Positions 52,050 through 60,468 of a stretch of DNA of 64,000 nt are shown piece by piece. Location: assembly GCF_003290185.1 (NCBI RefSeq), contig NZ_QNFY01000002.1, positions 1 through 64,000 on the forward strand. The letters are read 5' to 3'. Source of the stretch: Chryseobacterium lathyri. Lineage in GTDB: Bacteria > Bacteroidota > Bacteroidia > Flavobacteriales > Weeksellaceae. The notes beneath the pieces were generated by a model, which was not told where the DNA came from, made no database searches, and saw only the letters and a program-made list of their open reading frames with translations. The translations under genes were made by a program, and so were the position numbers. The stretch's first letter is position 1; the number at the start of each line of letters is the position of its first letter.

Positions 52050-53138
52050 ATGAACAGAGATCTCTATATTGATTTTGCCAAGGGAATGGCAACCCTCTCC
52101 ATTATATTCATCCATACCGCTTTTTGGTCCGGGCAGTTTTATATTCCTGCCGAGGTGAGAGTATTTTCCCTGGTATTTGATGTAGCCCTCTTTTATGCTT
52201 TAAGCGGAATCACATCAGGATCAAACATCGAAAAAACATTTTACAGGTTATTAAAACTTCAGATCACTTATATGATCTTTGTAACATTTCTGTTCTTTCT
52301 GGATTATTTTTTCAAGGTCTTCGGATTAACGTTCTTTTCCCTGGAATGGCTCCAGAGTTTCTATTCAACCTTTGGTTCAAAATATGCAGCGACCAGCGTA
52401 TCAGATATTCCGCAATGGCAGAATCTTGGCAACTGGTATCTTCACCAGTACACAAACGCTGATACATTCCCCGTTGTCATGGGAAGCTTCTGGTATCTGA
52501 AAGTATATTTTATACTGGCTGTTTTCGGAGTACTGATCTTAAGATTCTTCCCAAAACATGTCAACTGGTTCATAGCACTATGCCTGACACTGACTCTAAT
52601 ATTTAATGTTTTCCCGGAATATTATCCCGGAGGACAGGTAGGCTATGTCGCTTTTTATCTTGCCATCTTTTTAATTGCCAACAGAATGCGTGGTGAAAAG
52701 ATTCCCGCAAAAGCAATCCCTGTTTTATATATGATAGTCGCAGCAGCACTGATCTGGATGTTTTGGTATTATGGAAATGAGATTTTCTACAAAATCAATA
52801 AAAATAAATTCCCGCCAAAAATTCCTTATATCATTTGGTCACTGTTTTCATTAACGACATTATTTGTACTTTATAACAGATTAAAGATTACAAAAGAAAA
52901 TTTCGTTACCTACATTGGTAAAAATGCCATATTTTTTTATTTCGCACAGGGTATAAGCTCATCACTCGTCTATTTCATTGTGGTTGCCTTACAGGAAAAC
53001 ATGCCGTGGTGGGTGCTCATGATTTTAATTTATACCGTTAATGTAATCTTTGCTTTCATTATTGCGGCTGGATTGAAAAAAGTGGATGATACAGGCTGGA
53101 AAATTCTGGAATTTTTAAGAAAAAAAACAGCTTCTTAA
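52050..53138 (+). CDS. Membrane acyltransferase, family 3
   Basis: A 362-residue membrane protein with about ten hydrophobic segments. The start MNRDLYIDFAKGMATLSIIF with HTAFW carries the Asp...Lys-Gly and His pattern of acyltransferase family 3 (OafA/WecH type), which O-acetylates or succinylates surface sugars. GSFWYLKVYFILAVFGV resembles the usual WFL/WYL segment. A TTG at 52029 is upstream in frame but overlaps the promoter. No glycan genes are adjacent, so the acceptor is unknown. Confidence 0.88.
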   Translation: MNRDLYIDFAKGMATLSIIFIHTAFWSGQFYIPAEVRVFSLVFDVALFYALSGITSGSNIEKTFYRLLKLQITYMIFVTFLFFLDYFFKVFGLTFFSLEWLQSFYSTFGSKYAATSVSDIPQWQNLGNWYLHQYTNADTFPVVMGSFWYLKVYFILAVFGVLILRFFPKHVNWFIALCLTLTLIFNVFPEYYPGGQVGYVAFYLAIFLIANRMRGEKIPAKAIPVLYMIVAAALIWMFWYYGNEIFYKINKNKFPPKIPYIIWSLFSLTTLFVLYNRLKITKENFVTYIGKNAIFFYFAQGISSSLVYFIVVALQENMPWWVLMILIYTVNVIFAFIIAAGLKKVDDTGWKILEFLRKKTAS

Positions 53139-53213
53139 CGCTTTAGCAATCAATTTGAAATAAAATAATTTTTCTTATCGCAATTTATTTTAATTTTACA
53201 GAAAATTCAAAGC

Positions 53214-53795
53214 ATGTTTAAGTTGAAACTTCCCACCGATCCAAGGTGGGCAAATATTGCAGAGGAAAACATTGAAGAAATTTTAACGGATCACGCGTGG
53301 TGTGAGCAAAAAGCAGCAACTAATGCTATTGGCTTAATCACTATGCTTCCCGAATATCCTGAAATTGTTACTGAGCTTCTCGCCATCGCGCAGGAAGAGC
53401 TGGATCATTTCAATCAGGTTCATGAGATCATTAAAAAACGGGGGTATACTTTTGGGCGTACTAGAAAAGATGACTATGTAAATGAACTTGTGAATTTCAT
53501 TCAGAAAGGAGGCAACAGAGATGATCTCATTGTTGACAAAATGCTTTTTGCCGCTATGATAGAAGCCAGAAGCTGTGAAAGATTTAAAGTTCTTACTGAA
53601 AACATTAAAGATGAAGAGCTGAAGACATTTTATAAAGAGCTGATGATCTCTGAAGCTAACCATTATACAACATTTATAGGATTTGCGAGACAGCTTGGAA
53701 ATCCCGAAAAAGTAAACAAGCGCTGGGACGCATGGCTGGAATATGAAGCCAATATCATTAAATCTTACGGAAACAAAGAAACAATCCACGGTTAA
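53214..53795 (+). CDS. miaE: tRNA-(ms2io6A)-hydroxylase MiaE
   Basis: A ferritin-like diiron monooxygenase that hydroxylates ms2i6A37 of tRNA, 193 residues. Ligand helices are visible as EILTDHAWCEQKAATNA, AQEELDHFNQVHEII, IEARSCERFKVL and ISEANHYTTFIGFA, supplying the Glu and E-x-x-H ligands. Its substrate is made by MiaB, encoded at 28778 in this window. It stands 26 bases before the DUF502 gene and may be co-transcribed with it. Confidence 0.94.
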   Translation: MFKLKLPTDPRWANIAEENIEEILTDHAWCEQKAATNAIGLITMLPEYPEIVTELLAIAQEELDHFNQVHEIIKKRGYTFGRTRKDDYVNELVNFIQKGGNRDDLIVDKMLFAAMIEARSCERFKVLTENIKDEELKTFYKELMISEANHYTTFIGFARQLGNPEKVNKRWDAWLEYEANIIKSYGNKETIHG

Positions 53796-53821
53796 AAAAA
53801 TAAAAAAGTAAAGAATCCACG

Positions 53822-54439
53822 TTGAAAAAACTGACCTTCGAAAATATTGCCAATTTTTTTCTGAAAAATTTCTTTCAGGGGTTGGTTATTATTGGTCCAA
53901 TCGGACTTACTATTTTTGTGATCTGGTATGTTGTAAGCGCTGTTGACAACATTATTCCTTCTGTCGCAAAAGAGATTCCGGGTCTTGTTTTTGTTTCAAC
54001 GATACTTATCACAGCAGTTCTGGGATATCTCGGAAATAAATTTGTCGTAGGTAAATTCTTTTTCGATACTATGGATAGCCTTCTGGAAAAAATTCCGGGA
54101 GTAAAGCATATTTATACCCCTACAAAAGACGTTATGTCATCATTTGTAGGAGACAAAAAGAAATTCAACGATCCTGTCTGGGTAAAGACAAATGAAAATC
54201 CGGAGATTTGGAGAATCGGCTTTCTGACTCAAAAAGAAATGTCAGACGTTGAAAAACACAATTACGTGGCGGTATACCTGCCCCATTCCTACGCTATTTC
54301 AGGCTGGGTAATAGTTACTGAAGAAAAAAACATCAAACCTGTAGTGGGAATGACCGCAGCTTCTGCCATGAAGTTTGCAGTGAGTGGTGGTGTCGCAGGG
54401 TTTCATTCGGACGACAATATCTTTAAAGCTCCGGAATAA
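53822..54439 (+). CDS. DUF502-family membrane protein
   Basis: A 205-residue protein beginning at a TTG (53822); no in-frame ATG precedes the conserved region, so TTG is probably the true start. Two membrane segments (GLVIIGPIGLTIFVIWYVV; LVFVSTILITAVLGYLG) are followed by IPGVKHIYTPTKDVMSSF and the cytoplasmic beta-rich domain typical of DUF502. The function is unknown. It follows miaE by 26 bases. A hairpin (54460-54484) without T-run lies after it. Confidence 0.9.
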   Translation: MKKLTFENIANFFLKNFFQGLVIIGPIGLTIFVIWYVVSAVDNIIPSVAKEIPGLVFVSTILITAVLGYLGNKFVVGKFFFDTMDSLLEKIPGVKHIYTPTKDVMSSFVGDKKKFNDPVWVKTNENPEIWRIGFLTQKEMSDVEKHNYVAVYLPHSYAISGWVIVTEEKNIKPVVGMTAASAMKFAVSGGVAGFHSDDNIFKAPE

Positions 54440-54459
54440 TTCTACTTTATTATTCTTTC

Positions 54460-54484
54460 AATAATAACCGGTCTGGTTATTATT
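54460..54484. terminator. Hairpin after the DUF502 gene
   Basis: AATAATAACC pairs perfectly with GGTTATTATT around GGTCT. Only CCTTTG follows on the plus strand, so termination strength is uncertain. Confidence 0.4.
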
Positions 54485-54588
54485 CCTTTGTCCTGCCCAA
54501 ATATTATGTTAACCAAAAAAACTTCATTTTGGACATTTTTACCTACCTACTTTTATTCTTTAATTTACTTAACTCAAACAACAATAAT

Positions 54589-55509
54589 ATGAACAAGAAT
54601 CCTCTTCTAAATTGTGATCCGGAAAAAGGAATATGCGAAATCCTGGAAACACAAGATTCAGAATACTCAACAGAACAGCTTCAGGGTACTAAAGATAAAA
54701 TCACCATTATTTATTACACAGATCCCATCTGCTCTTCCTGCTGGGGAATTGAAGCCCAGCTGAGAAAAATGAAATTAGAATATGGCAATTCGGTAGAAAT
54801 AGATTACAGAATGGGAGGGCTTTTACCATCATGGGATATTTACAATTCCGGAGGGATCAGTAAACCAAGTGATGTTGCCGGCCATTGGGAAGAGGTAAGT
54901 CCTTATTATAAAATGCCGATTGAAGGAGGAGTCTGGCTGACAGATCCTTTAAATTCTTCCTATCCCCCATCCATTGCTTTTAAAGCAGCACAAATGCAGG
55001 ATAAAAAGAAAGCTGTAAACTATATGAGAATTATCCGTGAAATGGTTTTTCTTGATAAATTAAACATTACAAAATCCGAGCATCTTGAAAAAGCAGCGGA
55101 AATGGCAGGATTAGATGTAGCCCAGTGGAAAGAGGATTATGAATCCAAAGCTCAGATCGAATTCAAAAAAGATCTGGACCTTGGAAGACAGCTTGGGGTA
55201 AGAGGATTCCCTACTTTGATCTTCACCAAAGACGATGAAATCTTAGACATTCTCTACGGTTTTAAACCTTATACAGATTTTGAACGCAGAATAACAAAAA
55301 TAAGCCCTGACGCAAAAAAACAGGAATATTCTACAGAACCAGACCAGTTGTTTGCAGTTTATCCTACTCTAACCACCCAGGAATTTGCTGTTCTTTCCAA
55401 TATCTCTTTCGATAAAGCATTTGATACGCTCAAGAAACTTACTGAAGAAAACAAAGTCTCCCGCAAAAAATACAAAAACGGAGATCTTTGGATTTGTAAT
55501 AAAAACTAA
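54589..55509 (+). CDS. DsbA-like (FrnE/SpxH-type) thioredoxin-fold protein
   Basis: A 306-residue cytoplasmic protein. The frame opens at a TTG (54529), but the ATG at 54589 (MNKNPLLNCDPEKGICEI) is preferred. The redox motif is DPICSSCWG (Cys48, Cys51), and RQLGVRGFPTLIF supplies the cis-proline. A helical insertion lies between, as in the DsbA/FrnE family. The last 60 residues (TQEFAVLSNISFDKAFDTLK) look like a winged helix. It is the first of three closely spaced genes with an FAD monooxygenase and an aminotransferase. The partner could be a small molecule or a protease. Confidence 0.88.
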   Translation: MNKNPLLNCDPEKGICEILETQDSEYSTEQLQGTKDKITIIYYTDPICSSCWGIEAQLRKMKLEYGNSVEIDYRMGGLLPSWDIYNSGGISKPSDVAGHWEEVSPYYKMPIEGGVWLTDPLNSSYPPSIAFKAAQMQDKKKAVNYMRIIREMVFLDKLNITKSEHLEKAAEMAGLDVAQWKEDYESKAQIEFKKDLDLGRQLGVRGFPTLIFTKDDEILDILYGFKPYTDFERRITKISPDAKKQEYSTEPDQLFAVYPTLTTQEFAVLSNISFDKAFDTLKKLTEENKVSRKKYKNGDLWICNKN

Positions 55510-55533
55510 TAACACTATTTAAAACTAATAAGG

Positions 55534-56619
55534 ATGTATAAAGTTGCAATCATAGGAGCGGGAGTTTCCGGATTGAGTATGGCAAATTATTTGGAAAAAA
55601 ATAATATTGATTACCATATTTATGAAAGAAGAACTCAAAATGACCTGAAGGGACACGGATTTATCCTTCCCAAAGAAGGCATTGAATACCTTTCCAATAT
55701 CATTAATATTGATGATCTCTACAAAAAAGGCCAGTTTTTAAAAAAGTATCTTCACTACCATCAAAATGGCGAGATTCTTTCTGAAAAAGACCTTGAAGAT
55801 GTTTTTGTCGTTTCAAGAAGTACCCTGATAGAGATTTTGGCCGAAGGCATTCCTTCCGATAAAATATCTTATGATACAACAGTTACCCTGAATGGTTTTT
55901 CCGGCGGGAAATCCTGTATAACACTCAATGACGGCACATCCTTAGAAGCTGACATTATTATAGCTTCAGACGGTTCAAGAAGCAGAATCAGAAGAAAAAT
56001 TTTTGAAGATGAAAAAATGAAAGCCGTTTTAGAAAATGAAGTGGTCAATATTATTGAAAATGAAGAAATTGCCAGCAAGCTTGAAAGTAATTTTTTGAAA
56101 TTTCATCATGAAAACGGCGGCCTTACGTTCGGAGTATTAAAGCTTTCCTCTACAAAAATACTATGGTACTGCCAGTTTGATATTACCCGGTTTTTCATCA
56201 ATGAAGATTATACTCCAGACTGTATCAAACAATTCATTGTTGATAATTTCGGAGACTGGAATCCTCTTATGTCCTCGATTATCAATGATTCCAGCTATGA
56301 AAATGCCCACATATGGAGGGTGTATGAATTGGAAAAGCTCAATCCTTTTTATCACGAAAATATTGTATTTATAGGCGATGCGGCTCATCCTCTGATTCCT
56401 TTTACAAGTCAGGGTGTTACTTCGGCTTTAAAAGACTCTTATGTTTTAACAAGCCTTTTACTGGAAGACAATAATCTTCCGGAAACTTTCCAGAAATATG
56501 AGGAAGAGAGAAAAGCAGAAATTGAGATCCACATCAAAAACGGAAGAACACTCCTGAACCAGTTCCTGCTTCCATTAAACGAGCAGCAAAAAAACACCTT
56601 ACCAATTTCATACAAATAA
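55534..56619 (+). CDS. FAD-dependent aromatic-hydroxylase-type monooxygenase
   Basis: A 361-residue flavoprotein. The Rossmann motif is AIIGAGVSGLSMANYLE (from residue 5). The second FAD motif is FIGDAAHPLIPFTSQGVTSA (about 278-297). DIIIASDGSRSRIR is the DG motif of group A flavin monooxygenases. TetX-like antibiotic-modifying enzymes belong to the same superfamily, but nothing specific points to resistance. It starts 24 bases after the DsbA-like gene and ends 3 bases before the aminotransferase. Confidence 0.9.
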   Translation: MYKVAIIGAGVSGLSMANYLEKNNIDYHIYERRTQNDLKGHGFILPKEGIEYLSNIINIDDLYKKGQFLKKYLHYHQNGEILSEKDLEDVFVVSRSTLIEILAEGIPSDKISYDTTVTLNGFSGGKSCITLNDGTSLEADIIIASDGSRSRIRRKIFEDEKMKAVLENEVVNIIENEEIASKLESNFLKFHHENGGLTFGVLKLSSTKILWYCQFDITRFFINEDYTPDCIKQFIVDNFGDWNPLMSSIINDSSYENAHIWRVYELEKLNPFYHENIVFIGDAAHPLIPFTSQGVTSALKDSYVLTSLLLEDNNLPETFQKYEEERKAEIEIHIKNGRTLLNQFLLPLNEQQKNTLPISYK

Positions 56620-56622
56620 AAA

Positions 56623-57780
56623 ATGTTTACAAATAAAGATATCAATTTTGAGGCCCTGAAAAGAAAAGCGTATAACGGAAGATGGGCAACCCTGGAAAAC
56701 GGAATTATTCCTTTAACAGCAGCAGATCCGGATTTCAGAATGTCTCCCGAGATCGAGCAGGGAATTATTGAATATATCAAAGACGGATACCTCAGCTATG
56801 GTCCGTTTTCAGGAATTCCTGAATTCAAAAAGAGCGTTGCAAAACACTTCAATACGGAAAAGAACGGAAGTTTTACCCCGGAAAATGTTTTAGCAGTGAA
56901 CAGTGCTGCCCAGGGAATGTTTCTGGTCGCCAAATATGTTTTAGGCCCCGGAGATGAGGCTATTATTTTCGATCCGGTGGATTTCCTGTTCAAAAAGACA
57001 GTGGAAGCAGCGGGGGGAAACATCAAATTATGCGCTGTTGATTCCAAAACAGGAGAGATCGATTTTGAAATGCTGACTTCTTTAATCTCATCAAAAACAA
57101 AACTGATCAGCATCTGCAATCCTCACAATCCGGTGGGAAGGGTTTATTCAAAAGAGGTTTTAATAAAAATTTCAGAAATAGCTGAAGCTCATAATCTATG
57201 GGTAATGAGTGACGAGATCTGGAGTGATATCGTTTATGACAAGAAAGAATTCAATACGTATTCTTCAGTCTCAGAAGCTGCAAAAAAGAAGAGCTTTACT
57301 GTTTTTGGATTTTCAAAATCATTCGGGATCGCCGGTTTGAGAATTGGAGCTGTTTTGTGTAATGATCAGGAACTTTTGGATGATTTTACCGAAAAATCCC
57401 AGTTCAATTCTACCATTGAAGGTGTTTCTACATTATCTCAGATTGCAGCAAGTGTGGCTATTGAAAAGGCCAAGCCGTGGTTTAATGATTTCCTTGAGCA
57501 TTTGCAGCACAACAGGGATCTTGCCTATAGCATGTTGAGTAATTCCGGTATTTTAACCCCGAATTTACCTGAAGCAACGTTTGTTATTTTCCCGAAAATT
57601 GAAAACGGATTTTCAAGCGAAGCCTTTACACAGCACGTTTTAAAAGAGGGAAAAGTAGCTGTTGTTCCAGGCTCTGAAAGATGGTTTGGAAAAGGTGCCG
57701 AAGGTCATATCAGGATTTGCTTTTCTACTTCCAGGGAAATTCTGGAAGAGGGACTTAGCCGCATTATCAAAAGTTTTTAA
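56623..57780 (+). CDS. Class I/II aminotransferase (PLP)
   Basis: A 385-residue fold-type I PLP enzyme. The Schiff-base lysine is Lys232 in FGFSKSFGIAGLRIG. CNPHNPVGRVYS contributes the Asn, MSDEIWSDIVYD the Asp197, and the C-terminal HIRICFSTS the carboxylate-binding Arg. The MalY/PatB branch is a possibility, given PLTAADPDFRMSPEI at the start, so a C-S lyase activity cannot be excluded. It is 3 bases downstream of the monooxygenase gene, so the three genes form a tight operon. Confidence 0.9.
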   Translation: MFTNKDINFEALKRKAYNGRWATLENGIIPLTAADPDFRMSPEIEQGIIEYIKDGYLSYGPFSGIPEFKKSVAKHFNTEKNGSFTPENVLAVNSAAQGMFLVAKYVLGPGDEAIIFDPVDFLFKKTVEAAGGNIKLCAVDSKTGEIDFEMLTSLISSKTKLISICNPHNPVGRVYSKEVLIKISEIAEAHNLWVMSDEIWSDIVYDKKEFNTYSSVSEAAKKKSFTVFGFSKSFGIAGLRIGAVLCNDQELLDDFTEKSQFNSTIEGVSTLSQIAASVAIEKAKPWFNDFLEHLQHNRDLAYSMLSNSGILTPNLPEATFVIFPKIENGFSSEAFTQHVLKEGKVAVVPGSERWFGKGAEGHIRICFSTSREILEEGLSRIIKSF

Positions 57781-57885
57781 AGTTAATATTTTTCATCATT
57801 ACAAACATATTGATTAAAATCTTTCTTTATTTAATTAAAATTTAACTTAATTTAAATAATTCTTACACAATAGCATATTTTCATA

Positions 57886-57915
57886 TTGATTTGAGATTAA
57901 AATTCAATATTTTTG
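57886..57915 (+). promoter_or_regulatory. Promoter of the TonB-dependent receptor
   Basis: TTG (57886-57888), 19 bases, TATTTTTG (57908-57915). The ATG is at 57943. Confidence 0.65.
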
Positions 57916-57942
57916 ATACAATCACTAACTTAAATATGAAAT

Positions 57943-60375
57943 ATGAAATTAAAGTACACAAGTGTTCTTTTTTTGGGAACAGTTTCGATGTTGTATTCGC
58001 AAAATACAAATGATACGATTTCCAAGGAATCAAAAATAGAGGAAGTTTCCATTACCGGAAGCCGGAATAAAAAAAGGACCGTCACCAACACTCCTGTTCC
58101 CGTTGATGTAATTGATATTAAACAAGTTAGCCAGTCGACGGGACAGATAGAAGTCAACCAGCTTCTTCAGTTCAGTGCCCCTTCCTTCAATTCCAATAAA
58201 CAGTCGGGATCAGACGGCGCTGATGCAACTGACCCAGCAACCCTTCGTGGACTTGGCCCGGATCAGACCTTGCTTTTACTGAACGGAAAAAGATATCACC
58301 AATCCTCACTGATTAATGTTTTTGGAACAAAAGGAAGAGGAAACACAGGATCGGATATGAACACCATTCCGATCGGGGCGATAAAAAGGATTGAAGTGCT
58401 TCGGGACGGAGCCTCAGCACAATACGGATCTGATGCGATAGCCGGGGTTATCAATGTTATTCTTAATGACCACAGTCAGGGTTTTGAGGGCAATGCCTTT
58501 TATGGAATGAATCTTTTTAAAAGCCCCGGGAACAAAGATGTGGTATCGGATCATAAAATAGACGGAACTACTTTCGATTTCAGCGGAAATCTGGGAACCA
58601 AAATAGGCAACAAAGGAGGTTTCGGTAATTTCACTATTGAATTTGTCAATAAAGACCGTACCATACGGAATGCCAATCCGGAAAAGTATTCATCTCCAAG
58701 GGAAAGGTTTGGGGATGCAAAATCACAGAATATTTATTTCTTCGGAAATGTAGAGCTTCCCCTGTCTGACGGGTTGAAATTCTATTCCCGCCAGGGATTT
58801 TCCTATCGTAAGACGAATGCCTATGCATGGACAAGATCACCGGATGCCGACGGAAATATCCCTGAAGTTTATCCTAACGGTTTTAATCCTATAGAAGATA
58901 CCAGCATTACAGATTTCACTTTTGACAACGGTCTGAAATTTAAAGTTGCTAGCTGGGATCTCGATTTTTACAATGCATTCGGAAGCAACAGGTTTACTTA
59001 TCAGATAGACAATACAATTAATGCCACTCTGGGAATAAAATCTCCTACGAGTTTTAATGCCGGTGGACATTCTCTTTTGCAGAATACAACAGGTTTTAAT
59101 GCTTCAAAACAGTTTAAGGTATTGGAAGGTTTAAACGTTGCTCTCGGATCCGAATTCAGATATGAAGAATTTGAGATTATTAAAGGAGAAGAAGCATCAT
59201 ATGCAATGTATGACGTTAACGGAAATATTGTAACATCTGACACTCCTGAAGGTCTCCTTGTTACCAATCCATTATCCGGCGATGTGCGCCCCGGCGGCTC
59301 GCAGGGATTTCCTGGATATTCACAGGAATTTAATAAAAACAGGAATAATTTTGCTGCTTATGTAGACACTGAACTGGATATCACCAAAGACTGGATGATC
59401 AGCGTGGCAGGAAGGTTTGAAAACTACAGTGACTTCGGAAGTACTTTGAATGGTAAATTTGCGACACGGTATGCCATTACTCCTCAATTTGCATTCAGAG
59501 GCTCGGTATCTACAGGATTCAGGGCGCCTTCTCTGGCACAAAAATATTACAGTCTTCAGTTTACGAACTTTCAAGGAGGAAATCTTGTAACGATACAGCT
59601 TGCTGCTAATGATAGCAACCTTGCACAAACAGTTGGAATTCCACAATTAAAGCAAGAAACCTCGTTAAATGGAAGTGCCGGATTCACTTTCAATACAGGA
59701 AAGTTTACGGCAACAGTGGATGGATATTACATTAAAGTAAAAGACCGGATTGTATTGACAGGAAATTTCACACAGGATGATGATGCTATAGGTCAAATAC
59801 TAGCTGATAATCATATCGACCAGGCCCAGTTTTTCACCAATGCAATAGATACCAGAACAAAAGGGGTTGATATTATATTAAGCTACACGGAAAATATTGG
59901 TTCGGGAAAGCTTTCCGCTACTTTAGCAGGAAACTACAATGACATGGAAATCACTAAAATCAATACTTCAGAAAAGTTAAAAGGAAAAGAGGACGTCTAC
60001 CTGAGTGCGAGAGAAAGAGCATTCATTTTAGCGTCCGCTCCCAAAACAAAGGTCAATCTGAACTTAAATTACAAAATTGATAAGTTCAATGCCAATCTTC
60101 AGCTGGTAAGATTTGATAAGGTAAAGCTGATAGGCTACAACGGTGCAGATGACTACCAGCTTTATGGAGCAAAAATAACAACCGACTTATCTTTTGGTTA
60201 TGAATTTTCCAAAAGCTTCAATCTTACTATTGGAAGCAAAAACCTGTTTAACCGTTATCCTACATTACAAACTGCCGCTGTAGACGGTAATACAGAATCC
60301 GGAGGCATTTTCGATCCTGTACAGATGGGTTTTGCAGGAAGACAGGCTTTCGCAAGACTTAATTTTAAGTTTTAA
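57943..60375 (+). CDS. TonB-dependent outer-membrane receptor
   Basis: An 810-residue receptor with a signal peptide (MKLKYTSVLFLGTVSMLYSQ). The TonB-box region is SKIEEVSITGSRNKK. The plug (about 45-170) carries LRGLGPDQTLLLLNGKRYH, RIEVLRDGASAQYGSDAIAG and VINVIL. The 22-stranded barrel ends with the receptor C-terminal signature NLFNRYPT and the aromatic ARLNFKF. It lacks the CarboxypepD_reg extension and SusD partner of glycan systems, so the ligand is open. A purine- or cobalamin-type substrate cannot be deduced. No transporter genes adjoin. It has its own promoter and a long terminator. Confidence 0.93.
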   Translation: MKLKYTSVLFLGTVSMLYSQNTNDTISKESKIEEVSITGSRNKKRTVTNTPVPVDVIDIKQVSQSTGQIEVNQLLQFSAPSFNSNKQSGSDGADATDPATLRGLGPDQTLLLLNGKRYHQSSLINVFGTKGRGNTGSDMNTIPIGAIKRIEVLRDGASAQYGSDAIAGVINVILNDHSQGFEGNAFYGMNLFKSPGNKDVVSDHKIDGTTFDFSGNLGTKIGNKGGFGNFTIEFVNKDRTIRNANPEKYSSPRERFGDAKSQNIYFFGNVELPLSDGLKFYSRQGFSYRKTNAYAWTRSPDADGNIPEVYPNGFNPIEDTSITDFTFDNGLKFKVASWDLDFYNAFGSNRFTYQIDNTINATLGIKSPTSFNAGGHSLLQNTTGFNASKQFKVLEGLNVALGSEFRYEEFEIIKGEEASYAMYDVNGNIVTSDTPEGLLVTNPLSGDVRPGGSQGFPGYSQEFNKNRNNFAAYVDTELDITKDWMISVAGRFENYSDFGSTLNGKFATRYAITPQFAFRGSVSTGFRAPSLAQKYYSLQFTNFQGGNLVTIQLAANDSNLAQTVGIPQLKQETSLNGSAGFTFNTGKFTATVDGYYIKVKDRIVLTGNFTQDDDAIGQILADNHIDQAQFFTNAIDTRTKGVDIILSYTENIGSGKLSATLAGNYNDMEITKINTSEKLKGKEDVYLSARERAFILASAPKTKVNLNLNYKIDKFNANLQLVRFDKVKLIGYNGADDYQLYGAKITTDLSFGYEFSKSFNLTIGSKNLFNRYPTLQTAAVDGNTESGGIFDPVQMGFAGRQAFARLNFKF

Positions 60376-60385
60376 AATAAGTATA

Positions 60386-60468
60386 AAGGGCTGTATCAAC
60401 GTAAAGAATAATCAACAATTTGATTTTGTTGAAATAATCTGCTGATACAGCCTCTTTTTATTTTTTAG
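60386..60468 (+). terminator. Long nested hairpin terminator after the receptor gene
   Basis: GGCTGTATCA (60389-60398) pairs with TGATACAGCC (60443-60452), and inside it TCAACAA (60412-60418) pairs with TTGTTGA (60426-60432). TCTTTTTATTTTTT follows on the plus strand and overlaps the end of the convergent dehydrogenase gene. Confidence 0.7.

Noticed and set aside
55534..56619. TetX-type tetracycline resistance gene
   Set aside because: It shares only the general FAD-monooxygenase motifs; nothing distinguishes it as TetX and its operon suggests metabolism.
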